Positions 21,835 through 23,789 of a DNA stretch of 23,789 bases are shown here, piece by piece. Made by a program: the position numbers and the translations under genes. The notes beneath the pieces are model-generated. The model was not told the DNA's origin. It ran no database searches and worked only from the letters and a program-made list of their open reading frames with translations. The stretch comes from Entonaema liquescens. Its lineage: Eukaryota > Ascomycota > Sordariomycetes > Xylariales > Xylariaceae. The stretch covers positions 1 through 23,789 of the forward strand of contig CADCSX010000004.1 of the NCBI GenBank assembly GCA_902805475.1, written 5' to 3'. The stretch's first letter is position 1, and each line of letters begins with the position of its first letter.

Positions 21835-22502
21835 ATATTTATATAGTTATATTATTTTTGTAATAAAGTATTATTAATAGTTTTATTAAATAATTATATT
21901 TATATTAAAGAAAATTTATTTATTTTTTTCTTTTTTATATTATATTTATAATTTGTTATTTTATAATTGTTTTTATTTATATATAAGGTTAATATTATTA
22001 ATTAATTTTATAATTTTTTTTAATTATAAATTATTTTTGGTTTCATTATAAAGTATAAATATTATATTATAAGTTTTAATTAAATTATTATTAATTAAAG
22101 ATTTTTTAAAATAATATTTTTAATTTATAATGTTATAATTTTATTAAATATATTTTTATATATATTTTTCAAATTATTAATTTTTTTAATTTAATAATAT
22201 ATAAAGTAATAATGTTTTAAGATATATTTTAACCTTTTTAAAATAAAGTTTTTAATTTTTACGTAGTAAATAAAGTCATAATTTAGAATATAAACTGTAA
22301 TTAAAATAATAATATTTTATTTAATAATTTAAAATTTATTATTTTTTTAAATATTTAAATTTTAATATAATTTATTACTTAAATAATTTTAAAATATTAT
22401 ATTTAAATTTTTATAAAGAAGAAAGATTTATTTATTAATATATTAATTTATATAATTATTTTAATAATAATCCGGTTTTTTACTAAGAAATTAAAAGCTT
22501 AT

Positions 22503-22576
22503 AATAGTTACGGAATTTGAATTTATTTTTTAAGAAAGAGTTTTAAGTGTTAACTAGATTATTATGCTAAACTACT
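22503..22576 (-). other. tRNA-like head of the SINE with A and B boxes
   Basis: A 74-base tRNA-like unit on the minus strand. Acceptor strands AGTAGTT (22576-22570) and AACTATT (22509-22503) pair over all seven positions, counting one G-T pair. The T arm pairs once G-to-A changes are allowed, around a TTCAAAT loop. A box TAGCATAATAA (22569-22559) equals the polymerase III consensus except GG now AA; B box AATTCAAATTC (22523-22513) equals GGTTCRANTCC with two G-to-A and one C-to-T change. An anticodon-type stem TTAAA/CTTAA encloses ACTCTTT, but the loop lacks the usual T33, so the parent tRNA cannot be named. Not a functional tRNA gene. Confidence 0.8.
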
Positions 22577-22590
22577 TAAATTTAATAATA
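22577..22590. repeat. Right target-site duplication of the SINE (14 bp)
   Basis: Exact copy of 21788-21801, directly next to base 1 of the tRNA-like head. The LINE sequence resumes here. Confidence 0.85.
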
Positions 22591-23789
22591 ATAAATTTAT
22601 TAAAAGAATTATAAAAATTAAAAATATATATTTTAAATGTTTTAATAAATAAAATGGTATAAAATATTATTTTTAAAAAATAAATTATTTATATTTTATA
22701 AAATATATAAATTAAATAAAATATATAATATAATTTAAAATATAATAATAAAGTTAATAATAAAATTTTTAAAGATTTAATTAAATAAAAATTAAAGTAA
22801 ATAAAATATCTAAAGATAATTAATAAAATAAAAAATAATAATATATTTTTAAAATTAATAATATTATATAGATATAATTTTAAAACATAAAGAAAATATG
22901 TATAAAAAATTATAAAATGTTATAATATATAAAGTAATTATATAATATATATTAAATAAAGAAAATAAAATAAATAAAATAATAATAAAATTAAAGAAAA
23001 TATAATTAATTTATTTTTAAAAAATAATAAAATATATAAATAATATTATATAAATATTTAAAATAAAATAACATATTTTTATTAAATTTATATTTAAATA
23101 AAAATAGTTAAATTTAAAAAGAAAATAGTAAATAATTTTATGGAAAAGATAAGAAACAAAATTTAGAAATAATTTAAAAATTATAAATATGAATTAAAAT
23201 TTAATAAAGAATTTATAAAATTTTTTATTATATTTTTGGTAAAAATTAACAAAAGATTTATAAATAAAATAAAACAACAAAATTATAAAAGAAGTAATTT
23301 TAAAAAAAAAAATAATATTATAAATATAAAAATAAAATAAAATTAAAAATATTTAAATATAATTATATTAAAGCCTTCTAGTAAAAAATAAATAATTAAA
23401 AAAAAGATTTATAAATTATTAAAAATATAAAATCTTTAATATTAATTTAAATATATATAAAAAATAAAATAAAAATATTTTTATTTAAATAAAAAATAAG
23501 TTTAAAATGAAATATTATAATATCGTAATATAAATAAAAATAATATATTATATAATAATAAAATATATAAAATTTACAATTTAAAAAAATTTATTAATAA
23601 ATAACATTAAAATATTAAATTTAATAATATAATTATAAAATTATAAAAGATTAAAAAAATAAATTAAATTATATAATTTTTAAATTAAAAAATATTATTA
23701 CTTATATAAATTAATAATTAAATTTAATAAATAAAAAAATTTTAAAACTTAAATTAAAAAAAACTTTAATAAAATTTTAATAAATATAA
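22591..23789 (+). pseudogene. LINE reverse transcriptase and downstream ORF2, copy 2, 3' part
   Basis: Continues the LINE after the SINE and aligns with copy 1 from about 1050 to 2319. Homology is easy to follow (for example AATAATAAAATTAAAGAAAATATAATTAATTTAT in copy 1 at about 1461 and here at 22980). C residues kept here but T in copy 1 (AAAGCCTTCTAGTA at about 23371 versus TTTTTATTAG at about 1888) show the state before mutation. It should contain the RT thumb and, in Tad1-type elements, an RNase H; I could not read either with certainty. Confidence 0.7.

Larger units (their letters stand above)
21802..22576 (-). mobile_element. tRNA-derived SINE, 775 bp, inserted in LINE copy 2
   Basis: Sits between 14-bp direct repeats and is absent from LINE copy 1. 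On the minus strand it begins at 22576 exactly with base 1 of a tRNA-like head (see next entry), continues through about 700 bases of unrecognised body, and ends at 21802 in a (TAAA)n tail of five units plus a decayed A-rich extension. That is the classic SINE plan: RNA polymerase III head, body, simple-repeat tail, target duplication. At 775 bp it is long for a SINE, though fungal SINE-like elements of 0.5-0.9 kb are known. The body keeps more G and C near the head than the surrounding LINE. It has no coding capacity that I can see, so it relied on a LINE enzyme, possibly the very family it landed in. Confidence 0.85.
20290..23789 (+). mobile_element. Tad1-like LINE, copy 2 (RIP-degraded, SINE-interrupted)
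   Basis: Second copy of the LINE, in the same orientation, running off the right edge. From about 20900 it aligns with copy 1 from position 1. Upstream of that it carries an endonuclease motif missing from the copy-1 window. The 775-bp SINE splits the RT. From family size (ORF2 of roughly 1,100 codons, ORF1 before it), the true left end should lie well to the left, perhaps 17-19 kb, but no boundary is visible; the start given is where homology to a LINE protein becomes readable. Compared with copy 1 it lost most G but keeps scattered C (for example ATTAACAAATT at 21010 versus ATTAATAAATT in copy 1). Confidence 0.82.

Noticed and set aside
22503..22576. A genuine tRNA gene
   Set aside because: It has an atypical anticodon loop and many disrupted stem pairs, and forms the exact terminus of an insertion flanked by direct repeats, so it is a SINE head.
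1..23789. Mitochondrial, Plasmodium-like, slime-mould or anaerobic-fungus intergenic DNA
   Set aside because: These can be as AT-rich, but they would not explain transposon frames changed only by C-to-T and G-to-A, strand-switching skew, or repeat copies differing by transitions.
1..23789. CRISPR array, rRNA, riboswitch or bacterial terminators
   Set aside because: No regularly spaced identical repeats, no conserved rRNA blocks and no GC-rich stems anywhere in the window.

Overview
The window is almost entirely A and T (roughly nine bases in ten or more, by eye) and holds no intact gene. It looks like a transposon graveyard in the AT-rich compartment of a filamentous ascomycete whose repeats were heavily mutated by C-to-T and G-to-A transitions, as in repeat-induced point mutation (RIP). 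Three things support this. The repeat copies differ mainly by transitions. Transposon reading frames can still be followed through stops that replace Gln, Trp and Arg codons. The families present (a Tad1-like LINE, a chromodomain Ty3/gypsy element and a tRNA-derived SINE) are typical of Pezizomycotina. The exact species cannot be named.

Layout. Positions 1 to about 2.36 kb hold part of a LINE (copy 1, + strand), with reverse-transcriptase motifs still readable. From 2.36 to 3.78 kb the sequence is T-rich and then A-rich, with nothing recognised. Positions 3782-13055 are a complete degraded Ty3/gypsy chromovirus on the + strand. It has 145/146-bp LTRs, AATAT target duplications, a primer-binding-site candidate, a purine tract, RT, RNase H, integrase with exact D-x35-E spacing, and a chromodomain. 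About 4 kb of leader/gag/protease region lies before RT, and about 1.9 kb of unexplained sequence follows the chromodomain. From 13.06 to about 20.2 kb there is low-complexity DNA with several short tandem repeats and a few possible coding relics. Part of this probably belongs to the 5' half of LINE copy 2.

From about 20.3 kb to the end lies LINE copy 2 (+ strand, direct repeat of copy 1), with an endonuclease GDFN-type motif and the RT. It is interrupted by a 775-bp minus-strand SINE (21802-22576) flanked by a 14-bp target duplication. The SINE begins exactly at the first base of a tRNA-like head with A and B boxes and ends in (TAAA)n. It landed a few bases after the catalytic FVDD motif of the LINE.

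The elements are nested or adjacent. The SINE is younger than LINE copy 2, because copy 1 has the empty site. The chromovirus inserted after LINE copy 1 sequence and may lie inside that LINE or just beyond it. The mutation pattern is strongly strand-asymmetric in blocks: copy 1 has lost virtually every C but keeps many G, whereas 10.4-10.9 kb keeps C and has lost nearly all G. No rRNA, functional tRNA, CRISPR array or expressed gene is seen.
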